Shown: positions 27,498 through 38,457, counted from the stretch's first letter. The stretch is 64,000 nt of DNA from Gemmobacter denitrificans (GCF_036964905.1 NZ_JBALHR010000001.1:558001-622000), one strand, 5' to 3'. Notes: generated by a model from the letters alone, not told the origin. Translations and numbers: made by a program.

Positions 27498-28742
27498 TTA
27501 TTCCAGAAAATCCTCGACCGTCGGGATGCGCCCGAAGGCAATCTTGGCGCCGGTATAGGGCACATGATGCGGCGGCAGCAGGCCATAGCGCACGGTATCC
27601 TGCCCGAAACGCTGGTTCAGCCGATCCACCACGGCGCAAAGCGCGCGGCGATCCTGTATGGGCGCGAACAGGTCGGGCACCACCTCGGCATCCGGCACCA
27701 GCCCGCCCAGCGTGACCGAAACCGCCAGCGCCCGATGCGGCGGCAAGGCCTGCCAATAGCGCGCCAGCACCTCGAGCAGAAAGAACGTGTCCTGCGTAGC
27801 GCGAATTTCGCCTCCATGGCCGATATGCCCCGCCACGGCGCATTTCACCCCCAGATGCAGGCTGCTGGCATGAAAGCCCTCGCGCCGCAGCCGGGCCGCA
27901 GCCTTGACCAGCAGACGCCGCGCCACCAGACGCGCGCCCTCGGGTGTCTTGTTCCCGGCGGTCAGCACCTGACCATGGCCGATCATGCTGCGCTGCGTCT
28001 CGGGCCAGACCACGGTTTCGCCGCGCAATTCGCGCAGGAACCGCTCGCCCGCCACATTGCCCCAGATCGCCCGCGCGCGCTTGGGGTCCAGATGATAAAG
28101 CGTCACCACATCCGGCACGCCCGCCGCTTCCAGCCGCGCCCGCATCCGCCCGGAAATCCCCGGCAAACCATCCAGCCCCAGATGCGCAATCGCCTCGGGC
28201 AGCACATGCGGCAAGAGCCAGCGCAAGCCCCCCGGCTTCTTCAACCCTGCCGCGATCTTGGCCAGCAGCCGCGTCGGCGCCAGCCCAACCGAACATTGCA
28301 GCGCCGGGCTCACCCGCTCCAGCACCGCCCGCTGCAAATCCCGCCCGATCTGCAAGGCCCGCTCCAGCTCTTGCTGCGATCCGGTCAGCAGGCAGGAACA
28401 TTCGTCGATCGAAAACACCCGATGCACCGGCAATACGGTTTCCACCGCCGCCAGAATGGCATGGTGATAGCGCACGCAGACATCGTGCTTCACCGGACGG
28501 AACACGATACCGGGGCAAAGCCTGCGCGCCTCCTCCTGCCGCGTGCCCATGCCCACGCCCCGGCGCTTGGCGTCGTAACTCGCCGCGATACAGGCCGCGC
28601 CCGGCGCATCTGTCGTCAAGACGCCTACCGGGCGCCCCATCAGCGCCGGTTCCTCGGCCTGCGCGACCGAGGCGTAAAAGCTGTTCATGTCGAAAAACAG
28701 GGTGGAAACGCGCAGCGTCATGGCCAGACTCGGGTTGGGCAT
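27498..28742 (-). CDS. Y-family DNA polymerase (DinB-like)
   Basis: The protein has 414 residues. Y-family motifs are present: FFDMNSFYASVAQ near 17-29 (first metal ligand), YDAKRRGVGMGT, and SIDECS near 114-119 (catalytic acid pair). An HhH region follows (LPGISGRMRARLEAAGV). Sequence around the active site (DMNSFYAS, SIDECS) differs from classical DinB, so it may belong to a UmuC/DinB side branch. The ATG at 28742 is the first after a GGGGGCGG stretch; a second at 28721 is possible. A LexA-type box ends 14 bp upstream, so damage-induced translesion synthesis is expected. Confidence 0.88.
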   Translation of the reverse strand: MPNPSLAMTLRVSTLFFDMNSFYASVAQAEEPALMGRPVGVLTTDAPGAACIAASYDAKRRGVGMGTRQEEARRLCPGIVFRPVKHDVCVRYHHAILAAVETVLPVHRVFSIDECSCLLTGSQQELERALQIGRDLQRAVLERVSPALQCSVGLAPTRLLAKIAAGLKKPGGLRWLLPHVLPEAIAHLGLDGLPGISGRMRARLEAAGVPDVVTLYHLDPKRARAIWGNVAGERFLRELRGETVVWPETQRSMIGHGQVLTAGNKTPEGARLVARRLLVKAAARLRREGFHASSLHLGVKCAVAGHIGHGGEIRATQDTFFLLEVLARYWQALPPHRALAVSVTLGGLVPDAEVVPDLFAPIQDRRALCAVVDRLNQRFGQDTVRYGLLPPHHVPYTGAKIAFGRIPTVEDFLE

Positions 28743-28756
28743 CCGCCCCCATTTTA

Positions 28757-28771
28757 GAACAAAATGGGAAC
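28757..28771 (-). promoter_or_regulatory. SOS box, alphaproteobacterial LexA type
   Basis: GAAC-AAAATGG-GAAC matches the direct-repeat LexA consensus of alphaproteobacteria (GTTC-N7-GTTC on the minus strand). It lies just upstream of the Y-family polymerase start, where LexA would block transcription. Confidence 0.85.
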
Positions 28772-28816
28772 AAAAAGCCAGCCCAAAGCCCGTATGCCAC
28801 GCCGCTGCGCGCCACC

Positions 28817-30820
<2,004 letters not shown>

Positions 30821-30872
30821 CCGGCTTCCTTCCCTCAACGGCATGCGGGCCTGCATGCGCAGCTCAAAACGA

Positions 30873-30905
30873 AAGGCCAGCCGGGGTGTGCCCCCGGCTG
30901 GCCTT
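30873..30905 (-). terminator. Strong terminator between small lipoprotein gene and pccA
   Basis: AAGGCCAGCCGGGG (30873-30886) and its complement (30892-30905) form a 14-bp stem with a 5-nt loop. A T-rich tail (TTTCGTTTTG) follows on the minus strand. It should end transcription of the lipoprotein gene and insulate pccA. Confidence 0.85.
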
Positions 30906-30942
30906 GGTGACAGGTTCGGCCGCCGCAACGGCGGCAGTCAGA

Positions 30943-31233
30943 TCAATAGCAGGGTGGCAGGCCCGGCACGCCGCAAGACGCGCCACCGGCAAGAGCGCCA
31001 AGGGCCGCACCCGCGACCATGTTTTCATCGGTGGCATCGGCGATGGCCGCGCCGACAAGGGCGCCCGCAACGGCACGCCCGCTCTGGGTTTGCAGCGGGT
31101 TGGCCGGTTGTGGCTGATAGCCATAGCCCTGGGCGGGCTGGCCATAGCCGCCATTATAGGCCGGCTGCGAAGGCACGCAGCCTGCTGTGACAAGGGTAAG
31201 CGCGCCCAAAAGGGCGATGGGGAAAAGACGCAT
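30943..31233 (-). CDS. Small lipoprotein with glycine-zipper-like segment
   Basis: The protein has 96 residues. A type II signal peptide ends with the lipobox VTAGC, Cys19 being the lipidated residue. A Tyr/Gly/Gln/Pro-rich stretch follows, then an Ala/Gly-rich segment (GRAVAGALVGAAIAD and GAALGALAGG) resembling glycine-zipper proteins of the envelope. Function unknown. It is commonly located beside pccA in this group, judging by recalled gene order. Confidence 0.8.
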   Translation of the reverse strand: MRLFPIALLGALTLVTAGCVPSQPAYNGGYGQPAQGYGYQPQPANPLQTQSGRAVAGALVGAAIADATDENMVAGAALGALAGGASCGVPGLPPCY

Positions 31234-31588
31234 GCTCGGCCTCCGTTACAGGATGTTATGGATAGCAATTCTACCGGATTGGCGATCCGGCGAAAGCACC
31301 ATTCCATCATGGTTCCGGCATGGGCAAAGCCTTGCCGATGCGAGCCGACAAGCCTGGCCGAGATGGCCCCGGCAGAAAGGCGCCCGGGCCGGGAAGGACC
31401 GGGCGCAAAGTCAGGGGAAGGGTCACACTCGCCAGCCCGAGGGGCCAGCAAGACAGGAACGCGCAAGGGGTTACGCGCCATGATCCCAAGATGGGGCAGC
31501 CCCCCGCCCGGCGCAACGGCCTGCCCCGCCACCCCAAGGGGTTGCGCGGATTCTTGCCAAAATTCCGGGGGGTTGCGCGACATCATGC
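31234..31588. other. Intergenic stretch with a hairpin
   Basis: About 355 bp without a convincing gene. It contains GCGCCCGG (31380-31387) pairing with CCGGGCGC (31399-31406), a likely terminator for the upstream leftward gene, and the promoter of the lipoprotein gene. Open frames here are GC-driven and lack protein character. Confidence 0.45.
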
Positions 31589-31987
31589 TCAGTCCTCGTC
31601 GCCCCAGTCATCCTCGTCCATCGGAACGGGGGGGGCGTCGGCGGCAAAGACTTCGGGAAAGCTGGCCTGCGCCCGCTTGACGTCGATGCGCAGCAGCGCC
31701 TCGTAGGAACAGGGATCGAAGGGGTCTTCGGCTGGCACGACCTCGCGCCCGAACAGCCAGCTCAGCCGCCCGGCATCCAGATTGCCACGTTCAAACGGTT
31801 CTTCACCGAAATGCGCCCAAAGCGCGGCCATGAAGGCCGTATCGGCGGCACGGTCCACATGCTTGCGGTCCTTGAACCGCTCGCGGCGGATGATCTTCGC
31901 AGGGCCATCCTTGTGATTGGCGCGGCGAATGACGAACTGGAAATCGGTGCCGGTCAACCGGCCGGGGAAGCCACGATGCTTCAGCAT
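31589..31987 (-). CDS. Conserved-looking hypothetical protein between pccB and pccA
   Basis: The protein has 132 residues, soluble, with a basic N-terminal half (KIIRRERFKDRKHVDR) and an acidic C-terminus ending MDEDDWGDED. Motifs include FGEEPFERGNLDAGRLSWLF. No family is recognised. The ATG at 31987 has a GGAGGTG ribosome site, supporting real expression. Confidence 0.7.
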   Translation of the reverse strand: MLKHRGFPGRLTGTDFQFVIRRANHKDGPAKIIRRERFKDRKHVDRAADTAFMAALWAHFGEEPFERGNLDAGRLSWLFGREVVPAEDPFDPCSYEALLRIDVKRAQASFPEVFAADAPPVPMDEDDWGDED

Positions 31988-32059
31988 GCGCCACCTCCGA
32001 TCATCGGGGTGGCAGCAAGGGCAGCGGGCCGCGCCTGTGCGGCCCGCCGCGAGATTGGA

Positions 32060-32200
32060 TCAGTACTTGGTGGTCGGCGCGTCGGTGGTGATCGGCGCGG
32101 GCTCGTCCACATAGACGACTTCATCCTGCTTGGCGCCACCGCAGGCAGCCAGGAAAGCCATCGTGCCAAGTGCAAGAACGATACGCATGCTGTTCGACAT
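32060..32200 (-). CDS. Very small lipoprotein
   Basis: The protein has 46 residues. A signal peptide ends with the lipobox LAAC, leaving a mature peptide of ~26 residues that starts CGGAKQDEVVYVDEPAP. The ATG at 32200 follows AGAAGAGG; another ATG four codons in is possible. Role unknown. Confidence 0.7.
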   Translation of the reverse strand: MSNSMRIVLALGTMAFLAACGGAKQDEVVYVDEPAPITTDAPTTKY

Positions 32201-32414
32201 CCTCTTCTCCAGTTTTCTTGGGGGGTCGCGGACGCACAGGCAGTGCCAACCGGCCCCCGATACGAGGTCTGAAACGCTTGGGAACGCTTCCCGGAAACAA
32301 TAGCCGGTTTCACCTGCGATTGACACAGATCGCCGCGCAAAGCCGCAACCTGTGACTGCGCTACATCAGAGGAGCGGGACAGACGGCCAGGAATTACAAC
32401 ATATTGTGGGTGCA

Positions 32415-32816
32415 TCAGAACATCTCCCAGATGCAGGCGCCGTTTTCGATGCGGTAGGCCTCGAAGAACTGGGTGATCTCGGGCGCGGTTTCGCCAAAGG
32501 GCAGCGGTTGATCGGACAGCGAGATGATGATCTGCGTCGGTTGCGGGCCGAATTCGGCAATGCGCGGCAAGGCGAAATCCTCGCACAGCGCCAGCATGTC
32601 GGCGCTGGCGGTTTCAAAATCCACCTCGCCCCTGTCGCGCGCGATCTGCGGTGCAACGAAGCGGAAGCGCAGCGCAAGCCCCTGGGTGCCGGCTTCGTTC
32701 CAGATCACATCCTGCAAGGTCACCACCTGCCCGGATGGCACCGCGATCGTTTCGGCATTGCCCACCAGCACCACCTGACCATCGACAGGGGCAGCAAGCA
32801 TGGTTTCACCTGTCAT
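32415..32816 (-). CDS. Hypothetical protein (possibly DUF6497 family)
   Basis: The protein has 133 residues. It shows the pattern VPSGQVVTLQDVIWNE, GLALRFRFVAPQI and ALCEDFALPRI, which I recall from a Rhodobacterales family of unknown function, unverified. Related proteins often carry a signal peptide, which this one lacks. Its start overlaps the stop of the methyltransferase gene as ATGA, so the two are coupled. Confidence 0.65.
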   Translation of the reverse strand: MTGETMLAAPVDGQVVLVGNAETIAVPSGQVVTLQDVIWNEAGTQGLALRFRFVAPQIARDRGEVDFETASADMLALCEDFALPRIAEFGPQPTQIIISLSDQPLPFGETAPEITQFFEAYRIENGACIWEMF

Positions 32817-33573
32817 GCCTGCCCCCTTTGCGCAGCAGAACCCGCCGGGCCTTGGGGGGCGCGGGCAGATCGGTCAGCGTGCCAAAGGCCGCAAGCTTGG
32901 CCGCCTGTTCCTCTGCCGCGGCCTGCCGCAGATCGAAGATCGCCGCCCCGCCGGGGGCAAGCGCCTGATCCAGAAAGGGTAGATACAGATCGACCGGATA
33001 ATGGAACCCGCAAGACAGGAAGCTGACCGCCAGATCCACCGGCCCCGCTGTTTCGGGGGCCTGTTCGCGGGGGTTCAGCGTCACGATGCGCTTCTTGGCA
33101 ATCTTGTTCTTTTCCAGCAGCTTGCGCGCCACGGCCAAGCTGGAATAAGCGGCCCCTTCTTCGGCAAATCCGAAATGGCGGCGTTCATTGCTTTCCAGAT
33201 CGATCAGCAGCAGGTCACATTTCAGCGCCTTGGCGGCAAACAGATCGAACAGCGCATAGCCGCAGCCAATATCGGCAATCCGCTTGGGGGCCAGCTCGCG
33301 CAGCACCGGCTCCAGCGCGCGGAATTCGGCCCGAATGACGCCCGCTGCACGACGGGCAATGGCTTCGCCCATCTCGTCGATCACGCCGTCGATCGGGCCC
33401 TGATCGCCCGCATTCCATGCCTTGATCACCCGGCCCGATTTGGGCCGGTCGAACATGACCTCTGACCTTTGCAGGATCAGATTGCGCAGGTCGTCACGGT
33501 TCAGGGCCGAAAGGTCCAGCGCTGCAATAGCACTGCTCCCGGCCTCTGCCGCGATGTCGATGTCAAGCCGCAT
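32806..33573 (-). CDS. SAM-dependent methyltransferase, class I
   Basis: The protein has 255 residues. Motif I is IADIGCGYALFDLF and the acidic end of strand 2 is LLIDLESN. The N-terminal helical region is similar to rRNA or antibiotic-resistance-type methyltransferases, but the substrate is not evident. It lies 27 bp downstream of pccB on the same strand. Confidence 0.75.
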   Translation of the reverse strand: MRLDIDIAAEAGSSAIAALDLSALNRDDLRNLILQRSEVMFDRPKSGRVIKAWNAGDQGPIDGVIDEMGEAIARRAAGVIRAEFRALEPVLRELAPKRIADIGCGYALFDLFAAKALKCDLLLIDLESNERRHFGFAEEGAAYSSLAVARKLLEKNKIAKKRIVTLNPREQAPETAGPVDLAVSFLSCGFHYPVDLYLPFLDQALAPGGAAIFDLRQAAAEEQAAKLAAFGTLTDLPAPPKARRVLLRKGGRHDR

Positions 33574-33600
33574 GGTTGCCCCCTTGGTTGCGGTAACGCG

Positions 33601-35133
33601 TTACAGGGGGATGTTATCGTGTTTCTTCCAGGGGTTTGCCAGCTTCTTGCCACGCAAGCTTGCAAAGGCCCGTGTCACGCGGCGGCGGGTCGATCGGGGC
33701 TGGATCACCTCGTCGATAAAGCCGCGTTCCGCCGCCACAAACGGATTTGCGAACCGATCTTCATAATCCTTGGTCCGCGCCGCGATCTTTTCCTTGTCGC
33801 CCAGTTCGCTGCGATACAGGATTTCAGTCGCGCCCTTGGCCCCCATCACCGCGATTTCCGCCGTGGGCCAGGCATAGTTGAAATCGCCGCGCAGGTGTTT
33901 CGACGCCATCACGTCATAGGCGCCGCCATAGGCCTTGCGGGTGATCACCGTCACCTTCGGCACCGTCGCCTCGCCATAGGCGAACAGCAGTTTCGCGCCA
34001 TGCTTGATGACGCCGCCATATTCCTGGCTCGTCCCCGGCAGGAAGCCCGGCACATCGACCAGCGTCAGGATCGGAATTTCAAAGGCATCGCAAAAGCGCA
34101 CGAACCGCGCGGCCTTGCGCGAGCTGTCAATGTCCAGACAGCCCGCCAGCACCATCGGCTGATTGGCCACCACGCCCACAGTCTGGCCTTCCATGCGGAT
34201 GAAGCCGGTGATGATATTCCCCGCATAATCCTTCTGAATCTCGTAGAAATCGCCCTCATCCGCGATTTTCAGGATCAGCTCCTTCATGTCATAGGGCTGG
34301 TTCGGATTGTCGGGGATCAGCGTATCCAGGCTGTCCTCCACGCGGCCCGGATCGTCAAAGAAGGGGCGAACGGGTGCCTTGTCGCGGTTGTTCAGCGGCA
34401 GGAAATCGACCAGACGCCGCACCTCGGCCAGCGCCTCCACATCGTTTTCAAAGGCACCATCGGCCACCGAGGATTTCTTGGTATGGGTGCTTGCGCCGCC
34501 CAGTTCCTCGGCGGTCACCACCTCATTCGTCACCGTCTTCACCACATCCGGGCCGGTCACGAACATATAGGAGGTGTCTTTCACCATGAAGATGAAGTCG
34601 GTCATCGCCGGGCTATAGACCGCCCCGCCCGCGCAGGGCCCCATGATGACGCTGATCTGCGGCACCACGCCGCTGGCCATGATGTTGCGCTGGAACACCT
34701 CGGCATAGCCCGCAAGGCTCGCCACGCCTTCCTGAATCCGCGCACCGCCAGAATCGTTCAACCCGATCACCGGCGCGCCATTCTGCATCGCCATATCCAT
34801 GATCTTGCAGATCTTTTGCGCATGGGTTTCCGACAGCGAGCCGCCGAACACCGTGAAATCCTGGCTGAACACATAGACCTGACGGCCATTGATCGTGCCC
34901 CAGCCCGTCACCACGCCGTCGCCCGCCGGACGGTCTTGCTCCATGCCGAAATCGGTGCAGCGATGGCGCACGAACATGTCGAATTCTTCGAAAGACCCTT
35001 CGTCCAGCAGCAGCTCGATCCGTTCGCGGGCGGTCAGCTTGCCTTTGGCATGCTGGGCCTCCACCCGGCGCGCACCGCCACCGGCGCGGGCCACGGCGCG
35101 GCGGTCTTCAAGCTCTTGCAGGATGTCTTTCAT
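33601..35133 (-). CDS. pccB: Propionyl-CoA carboxylase beta subunit
   Basis: The protein has 510 residues starting MKDILQELEDRRAVARAGG. It is a carboxyltransferase with two crotonase-like halves. The first oxyanion-hole region is GPCAGGAVYSPAMTDF and the second is AYGGAYDVM. It transfers carboxyl from biotin on PccA to propionyl-CoA. The ATG at 35133 has GAGAGGA upstream. TTTGCAAA-type operators lie ~85-115 bp upstream, consistent with PccR control. Confidence 0.94.
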   Translation of the reverse strand: MKDILQELEDRRAVARAGGGARRVEAQHAKGKLTARERIELLLDEGSFEEFDMFVRHRCTDFGMEQDRPAGDGVVTGWGTINGRQVYVFSQDFTVFGGSLSETHAQKICKIMDMAMQNGAPVIGLNDSGGARIQEGVASLAGYAEVFQRNIMASGVVPQISVIMGPCAGGAVYSPAMTDFIFMVKDTSYMFVTGPDVVKTVTNEVVTAEELGGASTHTKKSSVADGAFENDVEALAEVRRLVDFLPLNNRDKAPVRPFFDDPGRVEDSLDTLIPDNPNQPYDMKELILKIADEGDFYEIQKDYAGNIITGFIRMEGQTVGVVANQPMVLAGCLDIDSSRKAARFVRFCDAFEIPILTLVDVPGFLPGTSQEYGGVIKHGAKLLFAYGEATVPKVTVITRKAYGGAYDVMASKHLRGDFNYAWPTAEIAVMGAKGATEILYRSELGDKEKIAARTKDYEDRFANPFVAAERGFIDEVIQPRSTRRRVTRAFASLRGKKLANPWKKHDNIPL

Positions 35134-35217
35134 GGCGGTCCTCTCCCCCTGAATCGGGCCCTTGATCCGGCGCAATCTACGCCGCATCGCGGCAGCACCA
35201 AAGGGGAAATGAGAAAA

Positions 35218-35247
35218 TTTGCAAATTATTGGCAGATGCCGATGTGC
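35218..35247. promoter_or_regulatory. PccR-type operator upstream of pccB
   Basis: A perfect TTTGCAAA lies at 35218-35225. Two further half-sites, TGTGCAAA (35234-35241) and ATTGCAAA (35240-35247), follow. The published Rhodobacter sphaeroides PccR motif is TTTGCAAA-N4-TTTGCAAA; spacing here is looser. The region is AT-rich and contains the presumed pccB promoter. Confidence 0.65.
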
Positions 35248-35324
35248 AAATTGCAAATTCACCAAACTTGCCCCCTTGCCAACATCGCGGCATGACAGGC
35301 ACGCCACCAAGGAGACCGCAGCAT

Positions 35325-35675
35325 ATGCCCAGCCTTCCCGTCCCCGTCATCACCATAGGCCTTTTGCTGGCCTCCAACATCTTCATGACCTTTGCCTGGT
35401 ATGGCCATCTGAAGTTCAAGGCCGCGCCCTTGCTGGTGGTCATCTTCGTGTCCTGGGGCATTGCGCTATTTGAATACATGCTGATGGTGCCCGCCAATCG
35501 CATCGGGCATGGCTATTTTTCGGCGGCCGAGTTGAAGACCATTCAAGAGGTCATCACACTGGCGGTCTTTGGCGTGTTTTCGGTGTTTTTCCTGAAAGAG
35601 CCGCTGACATGGAACCATCTGGTCGGGTTTTCACTGATCGCGGCGGGGGCTTTCTTCATCTTCCACAAATGGTAG
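35325..35675 (+). CDS. DMT-like small membrane protein, DUF486 family
   Basis: The protein has 116 residues with four hydrophobic segments. The signature ASNIFMTFAWYGHLKFK, EYMLMVPANRIG and LTWNHLVGFSLIAAGAFFIF fits DUF486, a half-size relative of DMT transporters. Function unknown. The ATG at 35325 has an AAGGAGA ribosome site. It is divergent from pccB. Confidence 0.85.
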   Translation: MPSLPVPVITIGLLLASNIFMTFAWYGHLKFKAAPLLVVIFVSWGIALFEYMLMVPANRIGHGYFSAAELKTIQEVITLAVFGVFSVFFLKEPLTWNHLVGFSLIAAGAFFIFHKW

Positions 35676-35737
35676 CGCACAGCGGGCTGTGCATTCGCGC
35701 AATGGACAGCCCGCAACCTTGGGCGTAGCGATAGCAC

Positions 35738-36952
35738 ATGACACGCCCTGCCCCACGGTTTCTGGACCCGACCAGCCCGCCCAGCATCCTGACCCTGACC
35801 TTGCTGGCAGGGCTTTCGGCACTGGCCATGAACATCTTCCTGCCGTCGCTTCCGGGCATGGCCGCCTGGTTCGGTGTGCCCTATGCCACGATGCAGCTTT
35901 CTGTTGCACTTTACCTTTTGCTCTCCGCAGGTTTGCAAATTGTGCTTGGCCCGATTTCCGACCGGTTCGGCCGCCGCAAAGTGGTGCTGGGGGCGCTGAT
36001 CCTGTTTCTGCTGGCCACGATCGGCACATTGGTCGCGCCCACGGCCGAAATCTTCCTGATCTGCCGCATGGCACAGGCGGTGATCTCGGCGGGCATGGTG
36101 CTCAGCCGCGCCATCGTGCGCGACATGGTGTCAGATGCCGAAGCGGCCTCGATGATCGGCTATGTCACCATGGGGATGAGCCTTGTGCCGATGATCGGCC
36201 CGGTGATCGGCGGCGTGCTGGATGATCTGCTGGGCTGGCAGGCCAATTTCGGCCTGCTGCTGGTCATGGGGCTGGCCGTGCTGTGGCTGTGCTGGCGCGA
36301 CCTGGGGGAAACCCATCCTGGCGGTCGCATGGGATTGGCCGATCAATTGCGCAGCTACCCTACCCTACTGATATCGCAGCGTTTCTGGGGTTATTGCCTG
36401 ACGGCTGCCTTCGCCTCGGGGTGTTTTTTCGCCTATCTGGGCGGCGCCCCTTTCGTGGGAACCGAGGTCTTCGGGCTGAGTTCCTCGCAAATCGGGGTGC
36501 TGTTTGCCCTGACGGCGGTGGGCTATGCGGCGGGCAATTTCATTGCCGGGCGGTTTTCTGTGCGGGTGGGCATGAACCGGATGATGCTGGCCGGAACCAT
36601 CGTCACCACGGCAGGGCTTGCGGTGATGGCGCTCTTGTCGCTGGCCGGGATGATTGGCGCGCTTGGCTTTTTCGGCCTGACCATCGCCATGGGAATGGGC
36701 AATGGCATGGCGCTGCCCAATGCCAATGCCGGGATCCTGTCCGTCCGCCCCGAGCTTGCCGGAACGGCCTCGGGTCTGGGCGGGGCCTTCAATATTGGCG
36801 GCGGGGCGGCACTGGCAGCCCTGGCCGGGGCATTGCTGGTGCCCGGATCATCGGAAAAGCCGCTGGTTCTGTTGATGCTGGCCTGTTCGGTTGCCTCTGT
36901 GCTGACCACATTCTGGGTCATCGCCCGCGCCCGGCAGATCAGCCGCAGTTGA
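35738..36952 (+). CDS. Bcr/CflA-family MFS multidrug exporter
   Basis: The protein has 404 residues and 12 predicted membrane helices. MFS motif A is visible as GPISDRFGRRKVVL, and the N-terminus carries NIFLPSLPGM typical of Bcr/CflA drug efflux proteins. It follows the DUF486 gene by 62 bp. The substrate is unknown. Confidence 0.85.
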   Translation: MTRPAPRFLDPTSPPSILTLTLLAGLSALAMNIFLPSLPGMAAWFGVPYATMQLSVALYLLLSAGLQIVLGPISDRFGRRKVVLGALILFLLATIGTLVAPTAEIFLICRMAQAVISAGMVLSRAIVRDMVSDAEAASMIGYVTMGMSLVPMIGPVIGGVLDDLLGWQANFGLLLVMGLAVLWLCWRDLGETHPGGRMGLADQLRSYPTLLISQRFWGYCLTAAFASGCFFAYLGGAPFVGTEVFGLSSSQIGVLFALTAVGYAAGNFIAGRFSVRVGMNRMMLAGTIVTTAGLAVMALLSLAGMIGALGFFGLTIAMGMGNGMALPNANAGILSVRPELAGTASGLGGAFNIGGGAALAALAGALLVPGSSEKPLVLLMLACSVASVLTTFWVIARARQISRS

Positions 36953-36967
36953 AACTGCCAAATACGC

Positions 36968-37009
36968 TTGACAAACTGCATTTGCAAATTTGAATATTCA
37001 ATTTGCAGA
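36968..37009 (+). promoter_or_regulatory. pccR promoter with overlapping PccR-type operators
   Basis: TTGACA (36968-36973) is a good -35 box, with an AT-rich -10 region near 36991-36998 (TGAATATT). TTTGCAAA lies at 36981-36988 inside the spacer and TTTGCAGA at 37002-37009. The layout suggests autorepression by the protein encoded 15 bp downstream. Confidence 0.65.
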
Positions 37010-37023
37010 TTGCAGGAGGCCGC

Positions 37024-38421
37024 ATGTCCACGCAAAAGCTCTATGCCGGGGTGAAGCTGCGCGAATTGCGGGCCAGATTGGGGCTGACGCAAAAGGCGTT
37101 TTCCGACAAGCTTGGCGTTTCGCTGCCCTATCTGAACCAGATGGAAAACAACCATCGCCCGGTTTCGGCCTCGGTCGTGTTGTCGCTGGTGCAGGAATTC
37201 GGCTTTGATGTCACCGAACTGACAGCAGGCGATGCCGAACGGATCGTGTCGGACATGCGCGAGGCGCTGGCCGATCCGGTGTTTCAAAGCACGACGCCAC
37301 CTTTGGCCGACCTGCGCCTGGCTGCATCCAATGCGCCGGCCCTGGCGCGCGCTTTTCTGGACCTGCACCGCGCCTATCGTCAGACCCATGAACGGCTGGC
37401 CTCGCTGGATGAGGCACTTGGGCGCGAAGATGCGTCGCTGCGACCCAGCCCATGGGAAGAAGTGCGCGACTTCTTTCACTATTGCGACAATTATCTGGAT
37501 GCGATCGACCGGGCAGCAGAACACTATGCCATGCCGTCAGGTGCCCGAAAAGACCCGCTTTTCATCGCCACAGAGACATTGGCCAAGGCCGGGATCGACT
37601 TGTCATTTTCTGACTCCGCGCAGCTTCGCCGCTTTGATCCGGCCACACGGCATCTGCAGGTGTCAGGCCGGGTTTCCGGGGCCACGCAGCGCTTCCAACT
37701 GCTCTATCAGGTCGCATTGACCACGCAGAATGACCTGCTGGAAGCCACGCTTGACCTTGCCCGCTTTGCCACGCCCGAGGCCCGCGACATCGCCAAGATC
37801 GGCCTTGCCAATTACTTTGCCGGTGCCGCCCTTCTGCCCTATCGGGCCTTTCAACAGGCCGCCCTGGATGAAAGACACGATCTGGAACGGTTGGCCGATA
37901 TTTTCGGTGCCAGCATCGAACAGGTCGCGCACAGGCTTTCCACCCTGCAGCGCCCCGGTGCGAAGGGCATCCCGTTCTTCTTTGTGCGGGTCGATCAGGC
38001 GGGCACGATCACCAAGCGCCATTCTGCGACGCGGCTGCAATTCGCACGGTTTGGCGGGGCCTGCCCCTTATGGAATGTGCATCGCGCATTTGAAACCCCG
38101 GGCCGTTTCCTGCGCCAATTGGCCGAAACGCCGGATGGTGTGCGCTATTTCTGCCTGGCCCGTGATGCCAGCAAACCGGCTGGAAGCTTCAATACCCCGG
38201 TCCGGCGTTATGCCATCGGGCTGGGCTGCGAGGTGCAGCATGCCGATGCGCTGGTCTATGCCGACGGGCTGGATCTGCGCGGCAAGTTCGAACCCATCGG
38301 CATCAGTTGCCGCATCTGCGAAAGGCGCGATTGCCACCAGCGATCCGTACCCCCGCTGGAACGCCGGTTGAAGGTCGATCCCGATCGGCGCGGCCTGCTC
38401 CCTTATGAAATTGCGGAATAG
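37024..38421 (+). CDS. pccR: Short-chain fatty acyl-CoA regulator PccR (XRE-type)
   Basis: The protein has 465 residues. An N-terminal XRE helix-turn-helix lies at ~12-60 (LGLTQKAFSDKLGVSLPYLNQ). A long acyl-CoA-sensing region follows, and a C-terminal cysteine cluster CRICERRDCHQR near 440. This is the ScfR family; in Rhodobacter sphaeroides PccR activates pccB in the presence of propionyl-CoA. The ATG at 37024 follows CAGGAGG. Gene neighbourhood and operator motifs agree. Confidence 0.9.
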   Translation: MSTQKLYAGVKLRELRARLGLTQKAFSDKLGVSLPYLNQMENNHRPVSASVVLSLVQEFGFDVTELTAGDAERIVSDMREALADPVFQSTTPPLADLRLAASNAPALARAFLDLHRAYRQTHERLASLDEALGREDASLRPSPWEEVRDFFHYCDNYLDAIDRAAEHYAMPSGARKDPLFIATETLAKAGIDLSFSDSAQLRRFDPATRHLQVSGRVSGATQRFQLLYQVALTTQNDLLEATLDLARFATPEARDIAKIGLANYFAGAALLPYRAFQQAALDERHDLERLADIFGASIEQVAHRLSTLQRPGAKGIPFFFVRVDQAGTITKRHSATRLQFARFGGACPLWNVHRAFETPGRFLRQLAETPDGVRYFCLARDASKPAGSFNTPVRRYAIGLGCEVQHADALVYADGLDLRGKFEPIGISCRICERRDCHQRSVPPLERRLKVDPDRRGLLPYEIAE

Positions 38422-38441
38422 GCCCGGATCAGCTCCGGGCC
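38421..38441 (+). terminator. Hairpin after pccR
   Basis: GGCCCGGA (38421-38428) pairs with TCCGGGCC (38434-38441). The stem begins at the last base of the stop codon. Confidence 0.6.
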
Positions 38442-38457
38442 TCCAAGATTTACGGGA

